A stretch of 64,000 nt of DNA from assembly GCA_963796705.1 (NCBI GenBank), contig CAWCMK010000003.1, positions 186,001 to 250,000 of the forward strand. Direction: 5' to 3'. Below the pieces are notes generated by a model. That model was not told the DNA's origin and searched no databases. It saw nothing but the letters and a program-made list of their open reading frames with translations. Shown here in pieces: positions 51,972-60,303 of this stretch. How positions within the stretch are numbered: the first letter of the stretch is position 1; each line of letters opens with the position of its first letter. Position numbers and translations under genes: made by a program. The stretch comes from VRUE01 sp963796705. GTDB taxonomy: Bacteria > Actinomycetota > Thermoleophilia > Solirubrobacterales > 70-9.

Positions 51972-52619
51972 ATGGGCTGGGCGCGCGCGGAGCGAGCCAC
52001 GCTGGGGCTGGCCGCGGTGGCGCTGGCCGGCGCCGGAGTCGTGCTCGCGGGTCAGTTCGGTCGCATGCTGCGGCGTCGGGCCGGTCAGGACGCCGGGGGT
52101 CATGAGGGCCTCGTCGAAGCAGCTCCCGCCGCGGCGATCGACACCGTCAACGTGGCCGTGGTCGGATATGAGGAGGCGCCGCGCAGCGAAACCATCCTCT
52201 TCAACCTGCTCGCCGGCTTTCTCGGCTCCTTCGCTCTGGTCAGGCTCTCGACCTGGGGCGTTCGCGACGAGTGGGGGCCTTTTCGCGACCTGCGCTTCCG
52301 GGGCCGCCACATCCACCACTTCGTCCCCGGAATCGTGATCGGCTTTGCAGCCGGGACCGCCGCCCTGCTCAGCGAGAGCGAGGGAACCGAGGAGTGGTTG
52401 GCGGTGCCGATGGGAGTCGGCATGGGTCTCACCTTCGACGAGGCGGCCCTGCTGCTCGACCTGCGAGATGTCTACTGGACGCGCGAAGGCCTGCTGAGCG
52501 TGCAGCTCAGCCTCGGTGCCACGGCGATCCTCAGCATCGCGATCCTCACCGGGCGGATGCTGCGTCGCGGGGAGCGCCGCCAGGAGGCCGAGGGTCTGAT
52601 CCCTCCACCCCTCGGCTGA
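51972..52619 (+). CDS. Conserved integral membrane protein with HHFVPG motif
   Basis: 215 residues. An N-terminal hydrophobic segment is followed by a charged loop, then three to four further membrane helices. The signature GRHIHHFVPGIVIGF and the GVGMGLTFDEAALLLDLRDV stretch belong to an uncharacterised actinobacterial membrane-protein family. The adjacent His pair and acidic DE/DLRD suggest a metal or proton site, but no function is known. Here it sits between rplI and dnaB. Confidence 0.75.
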   Translation: MGWARAERATLGLAAVALAGAGVVLAGQFGRMLRRRAGQDAGGHEGLVEAAPAAAIDTVNVAVVGYEEAPRSETILFNLLAGFLGSFALVRLSTWGVRDEWGPFRDLRFRGRHIHHFVPGIVIGFAAGTAALLSESEGTEEWLAVPMGVGMGLTFDEAALLLDLRDVYWTREGLLSVQLSLGATAILSIAILTGRMLRRGERRQEAEGLIPPPLG

Positions 52620-52734
52620 TGTTTTTCCGCCGTTTGCGGAGTGGAGCCCTGTGCCCGGAGCGCGCCTCTGGTTTGCTTGAGCGCAGCTTCGAATCGGGTC
52701 GTTCCGCCGGGTCGGAGCCTTAACTAGAGAGTCG

Positions 52735-54159
52735 ATGGCCCAAGCTCCAACAGCCCACGTCCCGCCGCAGAACATCGATGCCGAGGAATCGGTACTGGGC
52801 GCGATGCTGGTCGCCGAGTCGGCCCTGACCCGGGTTATCGACGAGGTCAAGTTGAATGCCGAGGACTTCTATCTCGAGAAGCATGCGGCGATCTTCCGCT
52901 GCATCCACTCCCTCTACTCGGCCTCCAAGCCGGTCGACGAGCTGAGCGTCGTCGAGGCGCTCGTCCAGCGCAACGAAATCGAGGAGGCGGGTGGCAAGCA
53001 CCACGTCTCTGAGCTTGCGGCAAGGGTCCCGGCGGCCGGCAATGCCCGCCACTACGCGGAGATCGTCCAGCAGAACTCGCTGCTGCGGCGGCTGCTGGGC
53101 GCCGGGCAGGAAATCCAGGGCTGGGTCCACGAGCGAAGTGGCGAGCCGCGCGAGCTCTCCGAGCGGGCCGAGAAGCTGCTCTTCGACGTCGCCCACAGAG
53201 AGCAGGCCAGTGACTTCCGTCTGCTCTCGGAGATCCTCCATGATGAGGTCGACCGGCTCGAGAAGCTGTCCACCGGCGAGACCGAGTTGACCGGCACGCC
53301 CTCGGGCTTCCGGGACATCGACGCGATCACCGGCGGCTTTCAGCCCGGCAACCTGATCATCGTCGCCGCCCGCCCGGCGATGGGCAAGAGTGCGCTGGTC
53401 GCAAACATCGCCGAAAACGTGACGATGAAGCACAACCAGCCGGTTGCGTTCTTCTCGCTCGAGATGTCTGAGGTCGAGCTGGCCCAGCGCTTCATCGCCT
53501 GTCGCGCGCGGATCTCGGGGGACAAGCTGCGCAAGGGACAGGTAACCCAGAAGGATTGGCCAAAGGTGGTCCGCGCCTGCAATGAGCTCGAGCAGGCGCC
53601 ACTGTGGTTTGACGACTCCTCGGACCTGGGGATCCTCGACCTGCGGGCGAAGGCCCGCCGGCTGCACGCGCTGGCCCAGGATCAGGGAGGCCTCGGGCTG
53701 ATCATCGTCGACTACATCCAGCTGATGCGCGCTGACGATCACCGCGCCAATCGGGTCGAGCAGGTCGGTCAGATGAGCCGCGGGCTGAAGATCCTCGCCC
53801 GTGAGCTGCAGGTACCCGTGCTCGCGATCTCGCAGCTCTCGAGAGCGCCCGAGCAACGCCACCCCCCCAAGCCGATGCTCTCTGACCTGCGCGAGTCGGG
53901 GAACCTCGAGCAGGACGCCGACCTGGTCGCCTTCCTGTATCGCGAGGACTACTACCGCGACCCCGAGGAGGAGCCCGACGGTCTCGCCGACGTGATCCTC
54001 GCCAAGCACCGAAACGGTCCGATCGGCTCCCAGAAGCTGGTCTTCCTCGACCGCTACCCGAAGTTCGCCGACCATTCCGGCCGCCAGGAACCGGTCCAGC
54101 AGCCCGCCGGGGCCGAGTCGCAGTTCGACGATACGGCCCTCGCCGGGCCTGAGTTCTGA
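52735..54159 (+). CDS. dnaB: Replicative DNA helicase
   Basis: 474 residues. The N-terminal helical domain begins NIDAEESVLGAMLVAESALT. The RecA-like domain has Walker A ARPAMGKSA (~212-220), then AFFSLEMSEVELAQRFI and the Walker B strand LGLIIVDYIQLM, followed by EQVGQMSRGLKILARELQVP and SDLRESGNLEQDADLV. It unwinds DNA ahead of the replisome as a hexamer. No intein is present. The stop overlaps the next start (TGATG). Confidence 0.96.
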   Translation: MAQAPTAHVPPQNIDAEESVLGAMLVAESALTRVIDEVKLNAEDFYLEKHAAIFRCIHSLYSASKPVDELSVVEALVQRNEIEEAGGKHHVSELAARVPAAGNARHYAEIVQQNSLLRRLLGAGQEIQGWVHERSGEPRELSERAEKLLFDVAHREQASDFRLLSEILHDEVDRLEKLSTGETELTGTPSGFRDIDAITGGFQPGNLIIVAARPAMGKSALVANIAENVTMKHNQPVAFFSLEMSEVELAQRFIACRARISGDKLRKGQVTQKDWPKVVRACNELEQAPLWFDDSSDLGILDLRAKARRLHALAQDQGGLGLIIVDYIQLMRADDHRANRVEQVGQMSRGLKILARELQVPVLAISQLSRAPEQRHPPKPMLSDLRESGNLEQDADLVAFLYREDYYRDPEEEPDGLADVILAKHRNGPIGSQKLVFLDRYPKFADHSGRQEPVQQPAGAESQFDDTALAGPEF

Positions 54160-54929
54160 TGGCCGGACCGAACGCTCGCAGCTCCATGCCCTATCGCGAG
54201 CGGGCCTGCCCGCTCGGCATCTGCGATGGCTCCGGCTGGATCCTTGGACCCGAAGACGTGGCCCGCCCCTGCGAGTGCCGTGAGTCCCGCCTTCGGCAGG
54301 GCAAGGTCCGCGGCATCGCGTCTGTGATTCCGAGGCGCTACCGGGGCGCCTCCTTCGATCGGCCGCCGGTCTCAGACATGGAACGCGATATGGGCGAAGC
54401 GCGTTTGGTGGTCAGGGCCGTCAGAAGCTTCACCGAAGAACTTGAGACGAACCTCGGGGCCGGGCGCGGCATGTGGCTGATGGGTGGCACCGGGACCGGC
54501 AAGACGACGCTCGGCATGCTCGTCGCCAAGACCGCGCTGGCGGCCGGCAGGAGCGTCGCCGTGTATTTCACGCCGAAGCTGCTCACCCAGATTCGCCAGA
54601 CCTACCAGGCGACTGACTCCGAGGATGCCTACGAGGCCTTCTTCAGGCGCCTCACCTCGGTCGACCTGCTCTATATCGATGACCTCGGCTCCGAGCGTCA
54701 TACCGACTGGGTGGTCGAGCAGCTGTACGCGCTGGTAAACGAGCGCTACGAGAACCAGCGCTCGATGCTCGTCACCAGCAACGCTGAGGGTGGGGTCGAT
54801 GAGGGCCAGCGCCAGCTCGAGGACCAGATCGGCTCGCGCACCGTCTCCCGCCTGATCGAGATCTGCGGCGACCCGCTGCCGCTGTTCGGCCCGGATCGGC
54901 GCCTGGAAGCGCGAGCTATCGGCGAATAG
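54159..54929 (+). CDS. DnaC/DnaI-like helicase-loader ATPase
   Basis: 256 residues. The N-terminus has a Cys cluster (ACPLGICDGSGW, ARPCECRE) that could bind zinc, as in the DnaI helicase-interaction domain. AAA+ motifs: Walker A GGTGTGKTT (~107-115), Walker B LLYIDDLGSE (~170), sensor I LVTSNAE and the arginine-rich C-terminal helix SRTVSRLIEI. The one-base overlap with dnaB means coupled translation, and the partner is almost surely DnaB. A dedicated DnaC/DnaI-type loader is not typical of well-studied actinobacteria. Confidence 0.85.
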   Translation: MAGPNARSSMPYRERACPLGICDGSGWILGPEDVARPCECRESRLRQGKVRGIASVIPRRYRGASFDRPPVSDMERDMGEARLVVRAVRSFTEELETNLGAGRGMWLMGGTGTGKTTLGMLVAKTALAAGRSVAVYFTPKLLTQIRQTYQATDSEDAYEAFFRRLTSVDLLYIDDLGSERHTDWVVEQLYALVNERYENQRSMLVTSNAEGGVDEGQRQLEDQIGSRTVSRLIEICGDPLPLFGPDRRLEARAIGE

Positions 54930-54976
54930 CGACCTCACCGCGCCCGTCGCGCCCGCCCGTCACAATTCTCCCGATC

Positions 54977-56344
54977 ATGCCGGGAATAGTGATAGTCGGT
55001 GCCCAGTGGGGCGATGAGGGCAAGGGCAAGGTGACCGACCTGCTCGCCGACCGCGCGGACATGATCGTCCGCTTCCAGGGCGGCAACAATGCCGGCCACA
55101 CGATCGTCCGCGGCGGCGAGACCTTCAAGTTCCATCTGATCCCTTCCGGGATCCTGCACTCGGGCAAGACCTGTGTGATCGGCAATGGCGTCGTGCTCGA
55201 CCCGCGCATCCTGCTTGAAGAGATCGACGGCCTGCGGCGGCGCGGCGTCGACGTCGGCAACCTGAAGATCTCCGCCAACGCCCACCTGATCATGCCCTAC
55301 CACGTGCTGCTCGACACCGCCGGCGAGCTGAAGCTCGGCAAGCTCTCGCTGGGGACGACCCGGCGCGGGATCGGGCCTTGCTACGCCGATAAGGCCCTGC
55401 GCCTCGGCATCCGTGTCCAGGACCTGCTCGACGAGAAGATCCTGCGGGCCAAGATCCGCACGGCGCTGGAGCCCAAGCAGCAGGCTCTGCGTGAACTCTC
55501 GGTACGGCGCCGCAAGCTGCGCAAGGAGGCGGGCGAGGGGCTTGAGGGCCCGATCGAAGACGCTCCTGATCCGCGGCTCGACCTGCACACGATGACCGAG
55601 GAACATGTCAGCTACGGCCACCGACTCGAGCCCCATATCGCCGATAGCTCGCGCCTGTGCTGGGAGACACTCGACGGCGGCGGCTCGGTGATTTTCGAGG
55701 GGGCCCAGGCGACGATGCTGGATCTCGATCATGGGACCTATCCGTTCGTGACCTCCTCGAATCCGATCGCCGGCGCGGCGACCGTCGGCGCCGGGGTCGG
55801 ACCAACCGATATCGACGAGGTCTGGGGGGTCGCCAAGGCATATGCGACGCGGGTCGGGACCGGCCCCTTCCCGACCGAGCTCGACGATGCGATCGGTCGG
55901 CAGATGCTCGAACGCGGCCACGAGTACGGGACGACCACCGGCCGCGAGAGACGCTGCGGATGGATCGACCTGGTGGCGTTGCGCTACGCGGCGCGGCTCA
56001 ACAAGATGACCGCCCTGACAATCACCAAGCTCGACGTGCTGCGCGGCATCGACCCGCTGCGGGTCGCGGTCCGCTATCGCTCCAAGGAGGGTGCCGTCCT
56101 CGACAGCTTCCCCTATCACCAGTCGATCCTCCACTCGGCGAGCGCCGAGTACCAGGAGCTTCCAGGCTTTGACGCCGAGATAGAGAGCGCCCGCAGCGCG
56201 GCGGAGCTGCCCCCACAGGCACGCGCCTACCTCGATTTCATCGCCGACTTCGTCGGCGTCCCAATCCGGCTGGTCGGAGTCGGCCCGGACCGTGATCAGG
56301 TCGTCTGGCTGGGCGAGGAGCCGGCGCTCGGGGTCGCTGCCTGA
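54977..56344 (+). CDS. purA: Adenylosuccinate synthase
   Basis: 455 residues. It makes adenylosuccinate from IMP, aspartate and GTP. The GTP loop is GAQWGDEGKGKVTD, followed by RFQGGNNAGHTIV. Other conserved blocks: LGTTRRGIGPCYADKA, FEGAQATMLDLDHGTYPFVT, GPFPTEL and ERRCGWIDLVALRYA with LTITKLDVL. The length is slightly above average because of an insert of charged residues around 175-210. Convergent with a lipoprotein gene 12 bases away. Confidence 0.96.
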   Translation: MPGIVIVGAQWGDEGKGKVTDLLADRADMIVRFQGGNNAGHTIVRGGETFKFHLIPSGILHSGKTCVIGNGVVLDPRILLEEIDGLRRRGVDVGNLKISANAHLIMPYHVLLDTAGELKLGKLSLGTTRRGIGPCYADKALRLGIRVQDLLDEKILRAKIRTALEPKQQALRELSVRRRKLRKEAGEGLEGPIEDAPDPRLDLHTMTEEHVSYGHRLEPHIADSSRLCWETLDGGGSVIFEGAQATMLDLDHGTYPFVTSSNPIAGAATVGAGVGPTDIDEVWGVAKAYATRVGTGPFPTELDDAIGRQMLERGHEYGTTTGRERRCGWIDLVALRYAARLNKMTALTITKLDVLRGIDPLRVAVRYRSKEGAVLDSFPYHQSILHSASAEYQELPGFDAEIESARSAAELPPQARAYLDFIADFVGVPIRLVGVGPDRDQVVWLGEEPALGVAA

Positions 56345-56356
56345 GGCTCTGGATCC

Positions 56357-57049
56357 CTAATAGCTGAGCGGCGTCGGCGCCATCCCGATCAGCTTCCATT
56401 CGCCGCCTTCGCGGACCAGCGGGAATGCATAGGGTTTACCGTTCACCGCGTGGTAGAGGGCAAAGGACTGGTCGCCTTTGCGGCGCAGGGCGACGACGCC
56501 CCCCTTGATTGATTCGGGCCGATTGGCGTTGGCCGGAGCGCTCGAAAAGAGCGTTTCGATCACGCCGGCGCAGTTCTTGCCTTTGAACTGGGGGGCGTGC
56601 TTGGTCAGCTCTTCCATCTGCGCCTGCACCTTTTTCGAAAGCACACCGCAGACCTTTGCCCATTCTTTGTCCCTGCTGGCCGCGAAGAACACGGTGATCG
56701 TCTTTGTCGCCGCGGTTCGTTCGGCGGCGCCCTCTTCTTCGCCGTAATTCTGAATGCTGTTGTCGCCCCCCTTGCTGCGGAACGGCGCCGAGCGATCGTT
56801 CGGAGATACCTTGCCTTCTTCGCTGCTCGGTTCGGAGCCTTCTTCCTGCTGGCCTTGAGAGCCGCCTTCGGCTTCGCCGCCGGTCTGCTTGGTTTCGTTG
56901 TTGCCGCCGCCTTCGGCTTCGCCGCTACTCGGCGGGACCGTGGCACTCGTGGAAGAGGAGGTCGAGGAACTACCCCCGCCGCAGGCCGCGAGCGCCGCCG
57001 CGCAAACGAGCGCGAGCAAAAGCGCGGCAAATCTCCTGACTCCTCCCAT
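56357..57049 (-). CDS. Lipoprotein with low-complexity linker
   Basis: 230 residues. Lipobox ALAAC after ALLLALVCAA. The next ~80 residues are Ser/Gly/Glu/Gln-rich, a flexible linker. The C-terminal ~125 residues form a folded domain: a helix (TKTITVFFAASRDKEWAKVC), a Cys pair (KVCGVL, KNCAGV) and a final beta hairpin (YAFPLVREGGEWKLIGMA), reminiscent of NTF2-like lipoproteins. Convergent with purA and divergent from the TetR gene. Confidence 0.8.
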   Translation of the reverse strand: MGGVRRFAALLLALVCAAALAACGGGSSSTSSSTSATVPPSSGEAEGGGNNETKQTGGEAEGGSQGQQEEGSEPSSEEGKVSPNDRSAPFRSKGGDNSIQNYGEEEGAAERTAATKTITVFFAASRDKEWAKVCGVLSKKVQAQMEELTKHAPQFKGKNCAGVIETLFSSAPANANRPESIKGGVVALRRKGDQSFALYHAVNGKPYAFPLVREGGEWKLIGMAPTPLSY

Positions 57050-57090
57050 GGCCCTCTGAATTCTACCGGCTGAAATACCTCGCCCTGCTC

Positions 57091-57096
57091 TACAGT
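57091..57096 (+). promoter_or_regulatory. -10-like TACAGT, 6 bases before the tetR start
   Basis: TAnnnT box with 6 bases to GTG 57103, as in a leaderless transcript. A CTGAAA stretch about 15 bases upstream is a weak -35. Confidence 0.35.
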
Positions 57097-57102
57097 CTTG
57101 AT

Positions 57103-57792
57103 GTGGCTTCTGGTGGACGCGCAGCTAAGGTCAGCGAGCGCCTGCCGAGGGGCCGGCACGGGTTGCCGCGGGAGACCGTGGCGGAATCCCAGCGACAGCG
57201 CATCCTGCAGGCGATGATCGAGGTCGTTTCCGAGCGCGGCTATCCGGCGACCCGGGTCATCGATGTGATCGGCGTCGCGGGCGTCTCGCGCAAGACCTTC
57301 TACGAGCTCTTCACGAGCAAGGAGGACTGCTTTCTCGCGACCTACGACCAGCTCCTCGCGACGCTTCTCGGCGACACCGCGCGCGGCTTCGAGTCAAGAC
57401 CCGGCGCCCCCTGGGCGGAGCGCGTGGCCGTCGGTCTCGGCGCTCTGCTCGCCGATCTCGCCGAGAACCCGGATGAGGCGCGCTTCGCGATCGTCGAGGT
57501 GCTCGCCGCGGGGCCCAAGGCTCTCGCCCGGCGCGACGCGGCGCTGCGTCAGTTCACGGGCTTCCTCGACGCGGGCCGCGCCGAAACCTCGCTCGAGCTC
57601 CCCGGCATCACCTCGCTGGCGATCACCGGTGGGATCAACGAGCTCCTCTACAGCGAGATCCTCCACGGCGCCGCCTCGCGCCTGCCGAGCCGGCTGCCCG
57701 ACCTGATGTTCTGGATCGTGCTGCCCTTCCTCGGCCCCGCGCGAGCCGACGCCGAGCGCGCCCGCGTCCGCCAATCGATGCTCGAGAACTGA
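57103..57792 (+). CDS. TetR-family transcriptional regulator
   Basis: 229 residues from GTG. The N-terminal helix-turn-helix is QRQRILQAMIEVVSERGYPA then VIDVIGVAGVSRKTFYELFT and SKEDCFLATYDQ, the classic TetR pattern. The C-terminal helices form a ligand/dimer domain (ERVAVGLGALLADLAENPDE). Such proteins repress nearby genes and release DNA on binding a small molecule. The MCE operon and the exported paralogue downstream are plausible targets (inference). Confidence 0.9.
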   Translation: MASGGRAAKVSERLPRGRHGLPRETVAESQRQRILQAMIEVVSERGYPATRVIDVIGVAGVSRKTFYELFTSKEDCFLATYDQLLATLLGDTARGFESRPGAPWAERVAVGLGALLADLAENPDEARFAIVEVLAAGPKALARRDAALRQFTGFLDAGRAETSLELPGITSLAITGGINELLYSEILHGAASRLPSRLPDLMFWIVLPFLGPARADAERARVRQSMLEN

Positions 57793-57793
57793 G

Positions 57794-57817
57794 AAGGGCG
57801 GCCCTGCGGCCGCCCTT
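57794..57817. terminator. Bidirectional 10-bp hairpin between convergent genes
   Basis: AAGGGCGGCC / CTGC / GGCCGCCCTT is a perfect stem starting one base after the tetR stop, followed by TCCCCTCCCCT. It separates tetR from the convergent exported-protein gene. Confidence 0.7.
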
Positions 57818-57862
57818 CCCCTCCCCTGCTTCGTCCCGAGTCTTTGGCTCAGGCGCTCGTGC

Positions 57863-58615
57863 TCAACCCGTTCCCGTGCAGGGACGGACGACTTCGCCTT
57901 CGGCCGTGGGGCCTTCGCGGAAGACCGCTTTGCCCTTGGCGTCGAGATGGCCGTCGGGGCATTTGGCAAGCAGGTAGCCCTTGCGGGTGATCGTCAAATT
58001 GAAATTGGTCACCGAACCGGCGTAGTTTGCGATCTTCGGGATCGTCGCGACCGATTTGAGACCGTAGCGGCCGTTGTGGACCTTCTGGACCTTGACCGTG
58101 GTCACGATCGCCGCCGTCACGGGGCTGCTCAGGTAGGCGTGGATCAGGAGCGTCGTCTTGCCGCCGCTGATGCCGCCGTTGAAGATCAGCAGCTTCGAGT
58201 GCAGCGCGATCGGTTTCGATTCGGGGAACTGGACGTCGACGTCGGTCGTTCCCTTGCCGATGATCGCCGGCTTGCAGACCTTTTCGGCGTCCTTGCTCGT
58301 CCGCGCTTCGAGCTGGCCCTGCTTGCAGGTGGGCACCCCCTTGGCGTTGATCCCCCCGTTCTTGTCGGTTTCCAGCACGAAGCTGGTCAGGGGTGGTGGT
58401 TTCGTGCCGTCGGCCGTCGCGATCTTGCCCGAGACGTTCAGATGGATCGGGGTCAACTTCTTCTTTGAGAGCTTGGTCGGCGTGAAGCCGCCGTTGAAGG
58501 TGAGGACGAGGTTGCCGGCCCTGACGACCACCGGCTTGGAGGCGCTGGCTATGCCGGCCAATAGCAGCCCCACCGCCACCGTGGCGGCGAGTATCCATGT
58601 CAAGCGCTTTCGCAT
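57863..58615 (-). CDS. Exported protein, member 3 of a paralogous family of three
   Basis: 250 residues. ATG 58615 with AGGAG about 14 bases upstream. The signal peptide is WILAATVAVGLLLAGIASA. It has the same blocks as the proteins at 30589 and 31924: FNGGFTPTKLSKKKLTPIHL, TDKNGG, CKQGQLEA, LLIFNGGISGGKTT, YGLKSVATIPKIANYAGSVT and the C-terminal C-P-x-G...PC. It is closer to the 30589 copy than to the 31924 copy. It lies between tetR and the MCE genes, so a link to envelope lipids is possible but unproven. Confidence 0.75.
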   Translation of the reverse strand: MRKRLTWILAATVAVGLLLAGIASASKPVVVRAGNLVLTFNGGFTPTKLSKKKLTPIHLNVSGKIATADGTKPPPLTSFVLETDKNGGINAKGVPTCKQGQLEARTSKDAEKVCKPAIIGKGTTDVDVQFPESKPIALHSKLLIFNGGISGGKTTLLIHAYLSSPVTAAIVTTVKVQKVHNGRYGLKSVATIPKIANYAGSVTNFNLTITRKGYLLAKCPDGHLDAKGKAVFREGPTAEGEVVRPCTGTG

Positions 58616-58758
58616 CGTGTTTATCTCTCTCCTTTTCGCCCGGTCATCCGATCCGGCCGGTTGTCAGCGTCGGTACCTGTCCCGTGTTTCCCGGCAAACT
58701 ACCAACAACTACTGGCTCCTAAACCCTACGGCAGCGGGAAAGGAGCGCCTTAACAAGC
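58616..58758 (-). promoter_or_regulatory. Upstream region of the 57863 exported-protein gene
   Basis: Holds AAAAGGAG before the ATG and a GTAGGGTTTA element about 110 bases upstream. A similar TTAGGGTTTT element precedes the exported-protein operon at 33883, so a common -10 (TAGGGT) or regulator site is possible. Confidence 0.3.
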
Positions 58759-60303
58759 CTATTTCCCCTGTTCGAAGGTGTGCTGATAAGCACTCGAGGG
58801 ACCGCTGCCGTAGATCGGCGGGAAGGGGGCCTGCTGGGTGCATCCGGGGGCACCGGCGTTGGCCGAACTTTCCTGTTCGGCGAAGGCGTACTTGCGCAGC
58901 GCTTTGAAGAATTCGGTGGCGCGTTTGACTTCTTCACCGGTCTTGAAGCGCTGGTTGAAGGCCGGTTCGTTGATCACGCCTTCGCTCAGCGTGACGCTGG
59001 GGCCCGAGCAGCCGCGGGTATCGAAGCTGGGCAGGCCGGCGGCCAGTTCCTTGTAGGTGAGCGGTTGGGCGTAGGTGTTCGTGCGGTTGATTCCGAGGCG
59101 GCTGTTGTAGGTCGCCACCGATTCCGGGTTGAAGGGTCCCATCGCCCGCAGGTAGTGCAGTTCGGGGCCGCTTTCGACCGGCGTTTTCGCCTGCGTGGCG
59201 GAGGCGACGTTGGCCATCGCCGCGGTCAGCTCGTGTTTGTACTCACCGAGCCCGCTGAGCAGCGGGTTGATGTTGCGCAGGAACGGGTCCGCGGCGCGCA
59301 GGAACGGCGGGAAGTCGTCACGCAACAGCTTGCGCAGAGCCGGGAAGCCGCTGGTCGACTTGCCGATCACCGGGCCGAAGCCTTCGAAGAAACCCTTCGC
59401 TTCGGGCGCCAGCTTGCCAAAGGCGACCAGGGTCGGTGAGAGCTGTTCGGCGGCGGGAACCAGCTGGCGAACCAGGGGGTCCGTGTTGAGCGCAAACCGC
59501 TTCAGCCGTTCGACGGTCAGCTTCGACTGTTCCTCGAAGGTCGGGAAGGCGCGGAACAACGCTTCAATGTCCTGGTCGCGGCGCGCCGTCGTGCGGAAGA
59601 CGGCGTCGGAGGTCTGGATCAGGTCGGCGAGCTGACCTTCGCGGCCGCGGAAGGCGTTGAGGGCGACGGCGCCGTTGTGGAACAGCTGGCGAACGGCAAG
59701 CCGCTGGGTGTCCAGGACCCGGAAGAGCTTGTCGAATTCGGTGAAGGTCGTGTTCAGTTCTCCGAGGCCGTTGGCGAAGTCGAGGCCGCGGCCCTGAATC
59801 GCGATCGCCGCGTTTTGCATCCATTCGTGGAAGGCGGCGCGGGTCTGGGCATTGAAGGTGCGGAAGATCTCGTCGATCTGGACCGACTGGGCGACATTCG
59901 CAGCGGACAGCGTTTCGCCGTCCTTCAGCTTCGGGCCGTTGCGGTTACCGGGGGTCAATTCGACGTAGGTCTCGGCGAGCAGAGTCTTGGTCCGCAGGAT
60001 CGCCCTGGTGTCCCTGGGCAGTGGCGCGTACTGGTCTTCGATGTCGATCGTCGCGATCGCCAGCTTGCCGGGGTTGCGTTCGATGCTCTGGACTTTGCCG
60101 ACGTCGACACCGGAGATCCGCACATCGGATTGCTGCGCGAGCTGGGCCGCCTCGGAGAAGGGGATCTTGATCTCATAGGACTTCGCCTTGAACGGGGTCG
60201 GGCCGCCGAAGGTGATCCAGAGGAAGAGCAGGATCCCAAAGCAGGACAGGGCAAAGCCGGCGATGACGAGCAGCTGCGTTGTGCTGGGGGCGCGCTTGCT
60301 CAT
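58759..60303 (-). CDS. MCE-family lipid-transport protein
   Basis: 514 residues from ATG 60303. One N-terminal membrane helix (LLVIAGFALSCFGILLFLWI) then the MCE/MlaD domain (~40-130: DVRISGVDVGKVQSIERNPG, LLAETYVELTPGN). The rest is a long helical region (to ~350) and a Cys-containing C-terminal part (RGCSGPSV, APGCTQQAP). MCE proteins assemble into hexameric tubes that carry lipids across the envelope with a YrbE permease and an ATPase. It is the last gene of the cluster and overlaps the previous gene by four bases (ATGA). Confidence 0.9.
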   Translation of the reverse strand: MSKRAPSTTQLLVIAGFALSCFGILLFLWITFGGPTPFKAKSYEIKIPFSEAAQLAQQSDVRISGVDVGKVQSIERNPGKLAIATIDIEDQYAPLPRDTRAILRTKTLLAETYVELTPGNRNGPKLKDGETLSAANVAQSVQIDEIFRTFNAQTRAAFHEWMQNAAIAIQGRGLDFANGLGELNTTFTEFDKLFRVLDTQRLAVRQLFHNGAVALNAFRGREGQLADLIQTSDAVFRTTARRDQDIEALFRAFPTFEEQSKLTVERLKRFALNTDPLVRQLVPAAEQLSPTLVAFGKLAPEAKGFFEGFGPVIGKSTSGFPALRKLLRDDFPPFLRAADPFLRNINPLLSGLGEYKHELTAAMANVASATQAKTPVESGPELHYLRAMGPFNPESVATYNSRLGINRTNTYAQPLTYKELAAGLPSFDTRGCSGPSVTLSEGVINEPAFNQRFKTGEEVKRATEFFKALRKYAFAEQESSANAGAPGCTQQAPFPPIYGSGPSSAYQHTFEQGK

